Positions 1 through 12,700 of a DNA stretch of 64,000 nt are shown here, piece after piece. Source of the DNA: Pempheris klunzingeri (taxonomy: Eukaryota > Chordata > Actinopteri > Acropomatiformes > Pempheridae). Location: NCBI RefSeq assembly GCF_042242105.1, contig NC_092017.1, positions 15,231,932 to 15,295,931 on the forward strand, written 5' to 3'. The notes below the pieces were generated by a model. The model did not search any database. It had not been told where the DNA came from and saw nothing but the letters and a program-made list of their open reading frames with translations. The translations under genes were made by a program, and so were the position numbers. Positions within the stretch are counted from its first letter, which is position 1. Every line of letters begins with the position of its first letter.

Positions 1-540
1 GCATATGCACATGTGAACAGGATATTCCTGAAGAAGAGTGACGCTCTAAGTGAAACTATCCTGGATAAATAAAGTAAAAAAGCTCTTCTTCCAACTAAAC
101 CATAAAAAAATCAATCATTTAAAAATCTCAAAATCCGTCACTTTATCGTTTTATTGTCTTTTCCTTTTAAAGGCAAAATCCAAAATCTGATGCTTAAGCA
201 ACAAGTTTCTGGATTCACAGCAGCATAAACATCACAAACGTGTACACAAAGCTTCTGCTGCCGTACATTGTACTGGATTTTAACAGTGACATGATCATTT
301 GTTTATGAAAACCTCCTTTGACCACGCAGGTCTTGTGACCTGTGTGGTCAGTGTGGATAAAAACAAGCCAGCATGAACGTGTGATTGGTCATCCAGCTGA
401 CGGGAGGTGGTGGTAATTCGGATTGACAGTGAGCTGCTTCAGTGAAGCAGTCTGACAAACACACACACACACGCACACACACACACAAACACACACACAC
501 AGACACACTCACTGCACACAGCCCATTAAGAGGCCTGGCT
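1..540. other. 5' flank of guk1, no gene seen
   Basis: No convincing coding frame or RNA gene is visible on either strand. The stretch is AT-rich and holds a CA microsatellite near its right end. It presumably contains the guk1 promoter, but I see no TATA box or other decisive core element, so promoter position is inference only. Confidence 0.5.
456..509. repeat. (CA)n microsatellite
   Basis: About 54 bp of nearly pure CA dinucleotides, broken by a few G or A substitutions. It sits just upstream of the first guk1 exon and is a likely length-polymorphic marker. Confidence 0.9.
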
Positions 541-603
541 GAAGACACATCTGCTACTGAACGGCTCTACGACACAGACTGTGTTCAGGCGCTGTGAGAG
601 AAG
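540..603 (+). other. guk1: guk1 non-coding first exon (3' end defined by splice donor)
   Basis: A strong donor, AAG|GTAAGG, ends at 603. The next acceptor on the plus strand in a suitable place is at 1757-1758, four bases before the guk1 ATG. This implies a 5'UTR exon ending at 603 and a 1.15 kb first intron in which I see no other feature. The 5' limit of this exon is a guess. Confidence 0.5.
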
Positions 604-1762
604 GTAAGGTGCAACTTTTGACTTGCTAAAACCTGGAAATTATCTATTTTTTCATTGAATTACATCATTTAACCACATAATCCTAAAACATTAAACAAAG
701 CAGACAAACAATAAACACATCATCAGTTATTAAAGTGGTTAATGTGAATTTGAGTTCAAACCTCAACTAAAGTTAAAGGGAAAGGTGCAGTATAATCATA
801 TTTCACTGTACTACAGCCTGTTATATTGCACATGTGTTTGTACAGTATTTGTTTGCTGCTTAGATATTTCAATATACTCTGCACTCTGGCTGAATGGTGA
901 ATAGCCTAGTTTTAGTTTTTTTTTCCTTTGTGTAATACCAATTATCTTGTTACCTGTTAATAAGGAGGCAAAATGTAATAGTTTCTTACTGATCTCTATA
1001 ACTTTTCTCATTTAAAATTGCAGGTGAGGTCAGTGAATAATTTGTAACACTGGAGTAATGAAGGGAGAGATGCTTGACTGTTACAAACTTTGACTGTATT
1101 ATTAAGTAATTATATTAATGGGGATTTTAATTGAGTGGATTCAAAAATGTCCCTGAAACATCATTCTCTAAACGGCTCACCTGTCCTGAACCCTTTGTGC
1201 CACCTGGCCCAGATCCAATTAATCCTACTGACTGACCTGCCATGACTTCATTAACAGGCATTCTTAACATTAACCTCAGGCCCTTTGGCTGTCTAACGAG
1301 TCAGCAATTAGGACATGGACGTGTTTCAATATTTTAATTAAGGAAATAGGAATGATAATTTTCTGTCAATTAATGATTAGTGGAGATTAAAACCACAATA
1401 GCATAAGAGCAAAGGTGGTTTTTAACCTTCTACTGCATGTGCGGGTTGGCTGTGTCCTGACAGTGTAGTGGTTAAAAGAAGCTTGGATCAAAGGATTAGC
1501 CTTACCTGACATTAGACAGTTAACAGGATAGTCGCTGGGCTTTACCAGCACTGCAGTAGTAATGTAAACGTATTCGAAAGGTCAAAAAATCTTTGATTCT
1601 GATTAAAATGATTCATACTATGATTCCCTGTATCCTATTCCAGACGTGGTTATCACACTTTCAATGCTGGCACAAGAGATCTGACAGGATCGGCTTGTGA
1701 CACAAACCTGAGCACATTCAGTCCTTCAAACACTCTGTCTTCCCCCTGTCTGTCTCAGAACA

Positions 1763-4700
1763 ATGTCAGGACCGAGGCCTGTGGTGCTGAGCGGCCCCTC
1801 CGGAGCAGGGAAGAGCACCCTGATGAAGAGGCTGATGAACGATCACGAGGACGTCTTCGGATTCAGCGTGTCACGTAAGTTTGTGTGGCAACTGGTTATT
1901 GGCTTCCAAACACCCCCCTCCCCCCCTGAGGAGGAAGTGAGGCTGGAGTGTCTCAGCTTAGTGGTCTGATTCTGCACTGACCAACAGATTATTGTTGTTG
2001 CTACATCATTAAATCATTTAAAGCTGAGACTGAGGTTTTTGCAGCAACTCAACATTTCAGTTTAATATCTATCAAAAGAGACATGATTCATTACCTTATT
2101 TCTGGTTTTTAAATGAGCTTTAAAATCATCTCTTCACAGACACAACAAGAAACCCTCGGCCAGGAGAGGAAGATGGCAAAGGTACAGCAGCTCTGGCTCA
2201 AACTTATTGGTGGCACTTTTTAGTATCTACACAAGTGGGTGTTGGATAGTTTAAGCACCCTCACAGTGTAGTAGGACCGTCATGCTCTGTGATTCAGCAT
2301 GGTTGCACCATGGACTTGGATTTGAAGTTGTAGAGTAAAGTATATGTATTTTACACCTTTTCATTTTTTGTTTCTGTACCACATTTCCCAGCCTGCCCCA
2401 CTTGCCCGGTCTAAAATAATATCCCCAACACTTCTTACTCCCAAGTGAACTGCACAAATGGTTTTGTCCCCTTGTATAGCTCTCTTGCCTTTTTTGTTTT
2501 CTCCATAGGGCTGAACAAGCTCCCCATGCTTCTGGGGGCTACTTTACTGCCCGTAGCAGACGTCTTTTCCTCAGAAGACTTAGAAACCCCATTTTCGTGT
2601 GCAAACGAATCACAAACAGCAGATAAAGGTGACCTCAGTGTGATTCCTGATCAGTTTTTCAGGCAGAGGGATGGGGGTTACTTTCATCATCCTGGCACAT
2701 TGTCATTGGATTCATGAGACAAACAAATAGAGAAAAAGCAAAACGTTCAACGATCTAAGGAATCAGGATCAGACAGTCCACACTTTGGAGTAAAAAGCTT
2801 TTGAAAATAGCCCCCTGTGATGCCTCTGTAGTGATTCCCTTTTCCTGTCCCGTGAGGTTTTATGTCCAAAAACACCGTCTGATTTCCCACTCTGGCTGAT
2901 AAGGTGTTGATTTGAAACCAACCATTAGCATCGCAGATGAAAGATCCATAGAGTGAATATTTTTGTACAGAATCCATCTGAGCTTTTCAAACACTGCTGT
3001 CACTTCCCTTTAATGTGTTAAAACTGTGTCAATGTGTAAAATACTCTGACAGCACTTCTTTTGTAAGTGGCCCACATGCTGTTCATGTTTTATTTTACTG
3101 AAAATACTGAACACTGATTTTTATTCATATAAAACATGAAAACGGTGGATTTTGCTCACTTTGGGCCAAAATGAGGTTTTGATCTTACATAGAAATATTC
3201 CGTGTCCTGCAGTTTTCCTCAGTGCTGTTAAAAAATAATTGTTTTCAGGCCTTCTATCTTTGTGTTTACAGCACAGCTCCTTCCTTTTCTATCCAGCGTT
3301 TTTCGTGCTAATGATTGTGTGCTATTACAGTCCCCATTAGTGGTGGTGGTAGTCGTAACATGTTTGTTTCTGAAACTGCTGTTTTAGATCCATAGAGGTT
3401 TTGATTTTGTGAAGATTTAGGCCTTTGGATCCAGTATGGATAATATAATGTGCTCTGTAACAGTGATACTAATGGCATCTTTAGAATGTTTCTGACAAAA
3501 AACATATTTCTCGTCTTGTTTCTAGCATGGTTTTTCGCTTAAAGAATGATATACATATCTGTGGTTTACAATTTCAACACACAGCCACAAATTTAGCTCG
3601 AAGGAGAACGTCAAACACTTGAACGCATACTATCAGCAGAGAAAAATATGTCATTATCCAGGAAATCACATGTAATAATTAGATAGATTTATAGATTTTC
3701 TTTAATTTTGCCTGCGACTACTGTGATGTCCAGGGTCATCTTTCACCAAACTGTTCATTTCATTTGCATCACGTCGTAATTAATTTCTTTCCACTGTGTA
3801 TGTTTTCATGACAGATCGAGATTAATTAATGTTAATTAACGTTGCATCTTACAGACTACCACTTCACAACCAGAGAGGCCATCCAGGAGGGAATTGACAA
3901 AGGAGACTTCATTGAAAATGCAGAGTTTTCAGGCAACATATATGGAACAAGGTAAATATTTGCGTCTCTGCATGAATTATAACATTTTTCACCACATAAT
4001 CAAAAGCAAACTTAGAGAAAGTCTTTGATTTAGATGCTTAGTTGCTCATTTAACATTTTTTTTATTTAGATTTAACAACACTATTTACATGATTGTTCAA
4101 TTGCTTTTCTTTTTAAGAATTGTTCATTTTTAAGACCAACAGCATCCCCATTTCAATAACCATTTTAATGGGAATGCACAGCTCACCTGTCAGAAAAACA
4201 TCATCTGTATAATTTCAGTATTTTGTTTTAGTGTAAATGCTGTTTTAGAAGCTTCTCTACACACAGAATAAAAGAGAGGCTGAGCTAATATTAGTACAAA
4301 TGCAATAAACTGTTAACATTAAAACTGGTATTCACTAAACTTAATTCAACAGAAATGAAGACTGTTGCCTTCTATAGGAGAATGCCCTCAGGTTTAGCAA
4401 CAGGGATCAACAGGATATACAATAGTCTGGCCACAGATGGAGCTTTAACCCCATTACGTCAAAAAAGAGCAGCACTGCAGCTCAGCACCTCTTGTGTCAA
4501 GTTTAATCTCTTCCTCTTATTCTGAAGATAACACACTCACTGCAGCACTGAGTGTAAGCAGCTTGGATCAATGCAGCGATCCTCTTACCTAAGTCACTAC
4601 CGTAGTGCGAGAGGCACAAAATTACACGATTACACTCACAATACCCACTTGAACATTGACAAGCCTAAAGTGCACATTCTGAAATATCGTTCTGGCTGTT

Positions 4701-5526
4701 TAAAAGCCTCTGGTTTCATATATTTTTATAATGTAACGATGCATTGATACTCTAGTAAAGCTGCCATAGAAGATGTGCAGGCCAAGAACCTGATCTGCAT
4801 CTTAGATGTGGACATCCAGGGGGTGAAGAGAATTAAAGAAACTGACCTGAACCCCATCTACATCTCCATCCAGCCTCCCTCCATGGAGATCCTGGTAAAC
4901 AGCAACTTTATTTATCGCACTAATGCACTATATTATTATTATTATTATTTCAATGCACTTTATTGTAGTAATTAAGGTCTGTTCTTTCTTGTGCAAAGTA
5001 GGCTGTTAAAGAGTAACAAATATGCTAATTTATAAAATGTATTTGAGGTTTTTCTTTTAATGCCATATTAAAATAAATGGATTTCCATTGTCTGTCTCAG
5101 GAGAAACGTCTGAGGGACAGGCAGACAGAAACAGAGGAGAGTTTACAGAAACGCCTGGAGGCAGCACGCATCGACATGGAGCTCAGTAAGTTCCTCGGCA
5201 GTTCTCTTTGGACATGGTGCTGACATGAAGACAAGCATTGAAGCTGATTCAAGTCTTTTTTTTCTAGGTAAGGAGCCCGGAGTGTTTGATGTCGTTATCA
5301 TCAATGATGATTTAGAGAGGGCCTACGAGGAGCTGAAAGATGTCCTCAGTGAAGTGAGTAAAACCATTCAATATACTTTGATACTATCGTCTGCTTGCTG
5401 TTGCACAGAACCCTTTCCACTCATGATACTCTGAACAAAACCACTTGTTTAATGCATAAAATGTAAAAGCACACTTCGTGTCTCTTTACACAGGAAATCC
5501 AAAAAGTTCAGGAGGCCAAATCCTAA
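1763..5526 (+). CDS. guk1: Guanylate kinase 1, complete, 7 coding exons
   Basis: Cytosolic enzyme that phosphorylates GMP to GDP with ATP, also needed for recycling cGMP and activating guanine nucleoside analogues. Coding exons are 1763-1874, 2140-2181, 3855-3951, 4756-4894, 5101-5185, 5268-5353 and 5494-5526, all with GT-AG borders. They total 594 nt, giving 197 residues, the same length as human GUK1. Residues 11-18 are the P-loop GPSGAGKS. The GMP-binding signature [10 protein letters not shown] follows at about 39-48, EFSGNIYGT marks the GMP lid region, and [14 protein letters not shown] lies near the C-terminus. The start is fixed by the conserved [12 protein letters not shown] beginning, directly after the acceptor at 1757-1758. 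The introns (for example 2182-3854) contain nothing else that I can recognise. It is convergent with obscurin. Confidence 0.97.
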
Positions 5527-6255
5527 GAGGGGAACAGTAACCCAGTCAGTCTTTCTGCTGCCGGACAGAAGAACAAACGTGTGTGACTCTGGCCTCCATC
5601 TTCACTGACTGAGAACACACCTGAAATAAACTCATCTGGAGAAAAGTTTTTCTTTTACTCTCTGTGTTCAGGTCAGTTTCATGCTCAGTGGTGCTCAGAT
5701 GAAAAACCCTGAATTGAAAGATTTTTGTTCTTGACTGAAAGTTGAGGGTTTGTGTGTTAGATTTAGAAAAAGGAATGGTTGTTATCTAAGTGTAAAACCC
5801 TAACCCATACATTTCTGCCGACGGGCTCAAACAACTGGTACAACTGCCAAATCCAGTGCTACATTTGGTCTTTGTAACCCAAAGTTTGGCGCTGGCTTGT
5901 CTGCAACTGTGGAGTAAACACCAGTCCCACCAGTCAGTACCTACCTGTAGTACGCACATACACTGCAAAGTACTTTCTTGAAATTGTTCGGAAAGTAATC
6001 GTTTCGTTGAATTCTAATAGAGAACAAATAAATTCTGTCATAGTTAATCGTAGTATTGAAAATGTTGGTGATTTATATTGATAACTAATATTATGCTATT
6101 TAAATTATCATTCTCATGCTGGATATTATCTCAAGGTTACATGAAGCAAGTCTGTGTATAAAATCGCTGCATGTAATGCATTAACAACAGTTGCATGTAT
6201 GTTTGTGTGTTTGTATACAAATGACACTGAATAAAGAATGTGAGGACAATGGCTG
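5527..6255 (+). terminator. guk1: guk1 3'UTR with two poly(A) signals
   Basis: AATAAA occurs at 5625-5630, about 100 bp after the stop codon, and again at 6230-6235. Either could end the transcript; the second would bring the guk1 3' end to the edge of the convergent obscurin transcript. No coding potential is seen between them. Confidence 0.55.
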
Positions 6256-6270
6256 ACCACTTTTGCACGA

Positions 6271-6276
6271 TTTAAT
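6271..6276 (-). terminator. obscn: Candidate obscurin poly(A) signal ATTAAA
   Basis: The minus strand reads ATTAAA here, about 600 bp downstream of the obscurin stop codon. I find no canonical minus-strand AATAAA between the stop and guk1. If it is used, the obscurin 3' end would meet the distal guk1 3' end nearly tail to tail. Confidence 0.35.
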
Positions 6277-6879
6277 TAATCTTTCATTCCTTAACTCATT
6301 CAGGTGGATGACCCAGTATTTAAGTATTGTGAAACTTAGAAGCACTCAATAAAACCTCAAAATGTAATCGATTTCCCATTCAAACATTGTAACATTAAGG
6401 CATGGTGTGTACATTCTTAAATAAAATACAGCACTCAAGAGAAATATCTGCTTTGCGAACAAAGAACAACAGCACATTTTGCACTTTAAGGTCAAACATC
6501 TGTGAACCTGCGTCCAACACTCAGGAGCAAAGCAGCAGTTTCTTGTGTCATAAAATCAAAATTGTACAACTCGTCCACCTGTGTGCACTCGTTGCTTTGA
6601 TTAAACTTTCTCCTTGATTTCCACATAAACCAAAGCACGAAAAAAACGCAGCACCCTTACATATGCAAGCTAATGGGTAAGTACACTATGAAACTCGTGA
6701 AAATTAAGACGCATCACATTTTCAAAATCAGAGGATGCCAAAATGATTTTAGAATCCAGCAAGCAAGAAAAGAGCCACACAAGAAACAATTCATGTGAAA
6801 TGAAATGTGCTGGTTACAAGGCTGCATGTTTCAAGGACGAATAGCTGGAGAAAGAAAAGGAAACCCCTACAGTGTTGCC

Positions 6880-9702
6880 TTACTGGAAGAAGGGACCCTG
6901 AAGCTTGGTGCGGACCTGGTCTCGTTTCTCCTCCTTCTGCTTAAGGTAATCTTTAAGCTTGTCTGTGGAGAAACACACTTTGGAGTGTCGCACCCCTTTG
7001 TGTGGGATGCGATGGGCACGCAGCCATGGGTTCTGGAGACACTCGGCTGCAGTGGGTCGCCCCCTACAAAGTTTATCATCATATTAGAATACACACATTT
7101 ATGTTAATTCACTTATACTTTTCACACAAATAATCTTCAGATGGGTTCAGGTAAGAAGAATGATAACTTAGATACAGCTCGCATGTTCTTTATATCTAGA
7201 TAAAGGAGACGCTCACCAGGATTTGTTATTCAAGCTGCTCTTCATGAAGTTTAAGGCTCCCTCTGACAGACCAGGGTAACAGCATCCAAAGTGGATCTTC
7301 CCTTTCTTGATGTTTCTGTCTTGCTCCCAGCTGAGTTCTGAGTGAAACGGACTGTCGGCACTCAACCTAGTGAAAAAAAAATACATACATTGAACAAAAA
7401 TACAGAATAATAGAATATATTACTTAAGTAGTTCATTGTTCAGTGTCTCAGACTTACAGAAGTCACATTCAGACTTCTACTACTTGCGTGAACTGAACTA
7501 ATCAGCCTACATCATCAAAGTTTACATAATAAAAACCCAAGCCTATCTAAAGAAAGAAGATGGGATGATTTGATTTTTAGAATTGTTTATTTAACATCCA
7601 GTGATACCTGCTATCCTTTAGAAAATGTGATATCTAGCCACATGTATAAATACATCATTTTTTAAAACTTAAGATAATATGATTTTAAGCCAACAAATAC
7701 GGTTGAATACTTACATGATGAACGACAGGACTCCAATAGCCCAAACATCAGTTTCAGGCCCGACACCCTGACCTTCCAGGATTTCCGGAGCTTTAGGAAG
7801 GACAATATAAACTGATAATAAAAGACAGACACAGGACATGGTTCATAACGAGTTGTGCTGTTACTGCCAGTGCCGCTTTCACTCACATGCTTACTTGTAT
7901 GAAATTAGGGAAATTATTATAATAATAATGATTAAAGGACACAGATTGAAAAAATGACAAGAAAATGGACTTGGGTTTGTTAGGCTATGGTAGCAAGGAT
8001 CAGCAGAGGTGGATGGAGTTAGGCTGAATTATTTCCATCCATCAATCCGTCCTCCCTGTAAGAATGTGTACCTTTGCTGCGGCAGTCTGTTGAAGGCCAT
8101 GACAGTCACAGGTTTAGTACATTAGAAGAATCTACAGCAACGCAAGCATGAAAATCATTTAGTTTTCCATTTGAAATTAGACAAGAAATTCATCAGTACC
8201 TTTGTTCTCCGACAGGCCCTGGATATGCTCGATGTTGAGAGGCTGACCGGGTGTGAAGGTCTGAGCAGAGCCCAAGTCAACTATCTTCAGGTGGTTACAA
8301 TCATCCACCAGCATGTTGTCAGACTTCAGGTCCAGGTGGATGATTCGCCGGCTGTGAAGGTAGTCGACCGCGCTCAGGATCTGAACCAGCAGCTCTGCAA
8401 CATGAGTCTCTGCGTACAGTTCTCTGAGAGGGCGCAAAAAAGGAAACTTTCTTTTAACTACAGTATGTAGTGCCATAAACACAGGTCTGACACAGGTCTG
8501 ACACAAATAGATAATACATTTAAAAAACAAATTGATTTGTTACAATAAGAGTTCATTTGGCTCATCACAGTCATCTGCAATCAGTGTTCAGTTTCACCTT
8601 GATTGTGCAGATTATCTCAAAATCACTCAAATAAGATATTTAAATTCCATTAAAATAGTCAATTAGATGACATTAAATCATCCAGGGTTACACCAGCATG
8701 ATGTATAGTTTGAAAGAGGGCCCGATTAGAGCAGCATTTCTAATTTGACATTGTGTTGCTATTTTTGTTTTCTTTTCCTGTCTTCTTAGACTAACTAGAA
8801 TCTTATTTTGTTATTGTATCGCGATCACTTCCTGGGTTGTTCTCTTGCAGACCCTTTAAAAACAAATGAAGGAGTTGAAAAAAGAAGTAATACAGACACT
8901 CTCCGCTATAATGAGCAAAGTCCCTTGATGACCTGATGTTGGCATTAGACCAATCATTAGGAAATCATCTCCCTAAAACCATTGATATATTGTCAGATTT
9001 TATGGTAAGATGGCCAGCTAAGTGTATGACAGGCAGACAAATCTACCTATTCACACTGACATCCAGTAATGAGGCAAAAAAGAATAAACACATGCATAAA
9101 ACAATAATCCTTTAATTATGTATATTGTCTCTCTGTGAATAAAGCCATAAACAAACTTTTTGTTTCTCAAGCTTTTCTTTACCTCATTGCCAGACTGTAG
9201 AGCAACTCCTTGCCGGGACAGAGCTCCTCCACTAACACCATGTAGCGGGTGGTGATGTAGGCAGCATGCAGCTGTACCAGCTGAGGGTGATGAAGCCTCC
9301 TCAGCAGCTGATATTCCCTCAGCACCAGCTGTCTCTGCTCTGCCTGGTAAGGGGTGATTTTGGCAGCAAACACTTGGCTGGTCTCAACATCCCTGCACAG
9401 GGTTACTACACTGAAACGCCCCCTAAGAGGGTTAAAAACAAAAAAGGGGACAGAGAAAGGCTGTATTATGTACCAAATAGAGACATTAAAAACATCATCA
9501 AGGGCAAACAAACAAAAGTAAAATCTACAATAAAAAAACATATTATTACTAATGAAAAAGAAGTTACAGATTACAGCTTTTGCTTAAAAATCCCACCTGT
9601 TGATCTCTGAGAGGAAACTGTAGTTCTTGTGTGCTGTCTGTTGTTCTGACCTGGTGACCTTTGACCCCAGTGACTCAGTCTGGATGAGAGGAATGTGAGT
9701 CT
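6880..9702 (-). CDS. obscn: Obscurin kinase 2 (C-terminal kinase) exons
   Basis: Exons in transcript order are 9597-9702, 9183-9422, 8200-8423, 7715-7790, 7217-7366 and 6880-7063. The first carries the run-in after FN3 and reaches NRGRFSVV, a degenerate glycine loop. FAAKI supplies the ATP-binding lysine, HLDLKSDN is the catalytic loop (Leu replaces Arg of HRD), and DLG replaces DFG. The activation segment ends in APEILEG, followed by [13 protein letters not shown]. The last exon has [13 protein letters not shown] and a short basic tail ending in QGPFFQ. The mammalian obscurin C-terminal kinase also has DLG, so this is a family trait rather than local damage. Activity therefore cannot be judged from the motif alone. 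Confidence 0.93.
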
Positions 9703-12700
9703 CTGTACAACAGAGTAAATATGGACGGAAAACACTGTAACCCTCCATTAAGTAGCTACAAATTAGTGAGACAAATTCCTGCCACATCTACAAAACCATA
9801 TGTCAGATTAAATTTTTTTTTTAAATGTTAGAGTAAATAAGATCACACATGTTTGAGAGTGTTTTTCTTGCCTTCAGGATGAGTAGCCATGACAACAGGT
9901 GATGAAGCTTCACTGAAAGGTCCTGCTCCTGTCTTGGTGATGCAGCCCGTCCTGAACACATAAGAAGCTCCTTTGGGTAAGTCCTTCACCACATAGCAGC
10001 TATCTGTCACCTCCTCTGACAGGACTGTCCATTCCCCACCTGAGGAGGCACACAACGCACAGGTTTTACTCTTGCAGTAGATTCAAGCATCACTGATACA
10101 CTACAATTTATATTTAATTTATGGGAATTATCAAATTTGTCTAACATTAACAACTAATCAGGTTCATTAGGGTTCCTTTTAACACAAACTACCAATTGAA
10201 CTTCAGCGCTGATGTATCATATCTGTGAACTCACCGTCTGTACAGTACTGCACACAGTAGGTGACGGGGTCACTAGACTGGACCGGTCTCCAAACCAGCA
10301 GGACTCCACCTCCATCTAACTGGAAAACTTCAGCCTTGTTGGGACGGGCTGGAAGATCTGGAAATGAAGGAATAGAATAAACATACACAACCAGGCTTAT
10401 AGGACTTCAGGCCATTTCAGATTGGAAATTCATACACAGACTGTAGCTTATTCACTACCTTTTGTCTTTTTGAATGCAGGTATTTTTAAAGAGGGCAAGA
10501 GTTTGGAGGTCCTCTTTTTTGGACTCTGAAGAGCAGTGCCACGCTGCCTTTCAGGTGGGATTGGAGCTGATTCTTTTACTATTGGCCCTGTTATAAAAGA
10601 CAAACAAAAGAAAAAGGAAAAACAAAAAACATTTCATTGGATAACATGATTATAGTATAGATGTACGATATAACATAACTGCGACTGAGGATATCTCGGG
10701 TAAATTAAAATAGAGAATAATACTCTTATCATAATATGTACATAACATATTTTTAGCTTTTTTCTCAATGTGGATGCTTCTTAACATAATATTCTGTTTA
10801 ATGATAAAATAAAACTAGTATAATTTGCAATAGCTCACCTTTACTCACATCCTCCTTACTAGAAGACCTGGAAAACAGCTTGGTAAGGCTGGAGGCCGAA
10901 GCTCTCATTTTCTTCCTCAGAGACATAGTGGGAGTATCTGGCTTCATGATCTCTCCTAACGTGGGTCCTAACTCTGTGTCCTCCAGCTGGGAGTATGAAT
11001 GGCCGGTCCAGGACTGCCTGCGGAAGATCCGTAGCAATCCCAGCTTTGGAGACTTTCCAGTAGGTGGCCGGGCTTCGAGGGCTGGAGCAGATGCATGCCT
11101 CTGGAGGCCACCACCTTCCTTCTTGTCCTTGGCCCTGGGAGGCCTCTCTGGAGCCTGGAGAGAAGAGAGGCTGGGACTGGGGCTCACTGTTAGCAGGGTC
11201 TCCGGGTGACCTCTGCTGTTTGTAGACAGGTTGGGGTTGGAGCGGGTGCGGTTACGTGGTGGAGCCTGAGGACACGAGCTTCTGGGTTTAACCTCTTGGA
11301 ATGAGCATGTGGATGGTGAAAGAAGAGGCTCCCCCTGATAATCATTCCCATCACTCTCTCCTGATCTGTACCTTCCTCTGAGATGACCATGACTCAGCTC
11401 CTCATAGGAGCCGAGTCTACTTGAAGACTCAGAGCCGCCATGCTCCAAAGTTGACGACTCAGCCAGGGATCCCTGGGAGCCGGCAAAGGCATCACCCTCT
11501 GTCTGCTCCTGATCCAGCCTCCTGATTCTGTCTCCAGCAAGGAAGCTTGGGGAAACAGACGGTCCACTCGGCATGCAAGCCCCTTGTATCGGAGCAACAG
11601 AGCCTCTTCTTCTTGTGGGTCGCCGAGGGCTGGGGATGGCCAACAAATTTCTCGCCACTTCATCATCTGTGAAATCCTCCTTCAGACTTTGAGAGCCTTC
11701 TTCTTCACCCGGTTTTGTGCGATTGGAGGAGCTGGGAGATCGCCGAGAATACTCATCAAGAGACCTGCTCCTCCTGTGAGGGGGTACGTTGGTGTGGGCG
11801 AGGCCAACACCGCTGTCAAAGGAACAGGACTTCTGCATTGTAGGCTGGACAGATGCCCGTCGCTGGCCACGATTGGTCTCTGTCTCATCCTCCACATACT
11901 CAATAAGAGGCTCATTGAGACGTCCTGAGAAGCTCCTCCTGAGTGGTTTGCGACCTCTCTCCTGCTTTTTGACCTGGAATTTGTCCCGTAATGTCATGTG
12001 TCTGGCAGACATGGGTGAAAGCTGATGAGATGTGCTGTAGAAAGTGCTTCGGATGACGCTGCCACGAGGGATACGACCTCCATCACTTCCTGAACCCTCA
12101 TCCCCATCAGATAAGTAGAGAGATGGACTACTGTCCTTGCTGAACCTACGCTCCCTCTGAGGAGTCTGTTGGCACGATAAATCTGATGATGCAACTGACT
12201 GCCTGCTCATACTCCGCTCGAGTACACTCTGGCTTCCTACCATCTCCCCATCTTCTTCCTCCCCTAAGGTCAGTTCCTCTTCCTCCTCTGTATATAGGTG
12301 CAGTTTGGCAAAAGGCTCGGGTATCTGCGCTCTCTCTATTAAAGGATCGTAGTCTTCCTCGGTTTCTTCCTCCTCCTCTGCTGGGCTGCAGTGCTGGAAA
12401 AAGTCCCAGGAGTCAGCTTCATCATACTCAGACGAGGAGCCGCTGCTCAGAGAGGTACTGCTGTGTTCCTGGGGCTCGCGGGGCACTGTCACGGCAGTCT
12501 CTCTGAGAGGAGCATCCAGCAGCTCAGGAATGGGCCTCAATGTGAGAACTGACCCAATGCAAGTCAAAGAACGCTGGCAGGATAGATGGGAAAGATAACG
12601 ATGAAGACAGATTTTGATTCAACATCACCAACATTACATGAAACCATTTAGTACTTCCTTTTTCCCGAGAAGGATGTGCATGACAGTGCAAGAGAGGTAA

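Noticed and set aside
2445..2977. Open frames on both strands within the second guk1 intron
   Set aside because: No recognisable family, no splice context, and overlapping frames on both strands; best treated as chance.
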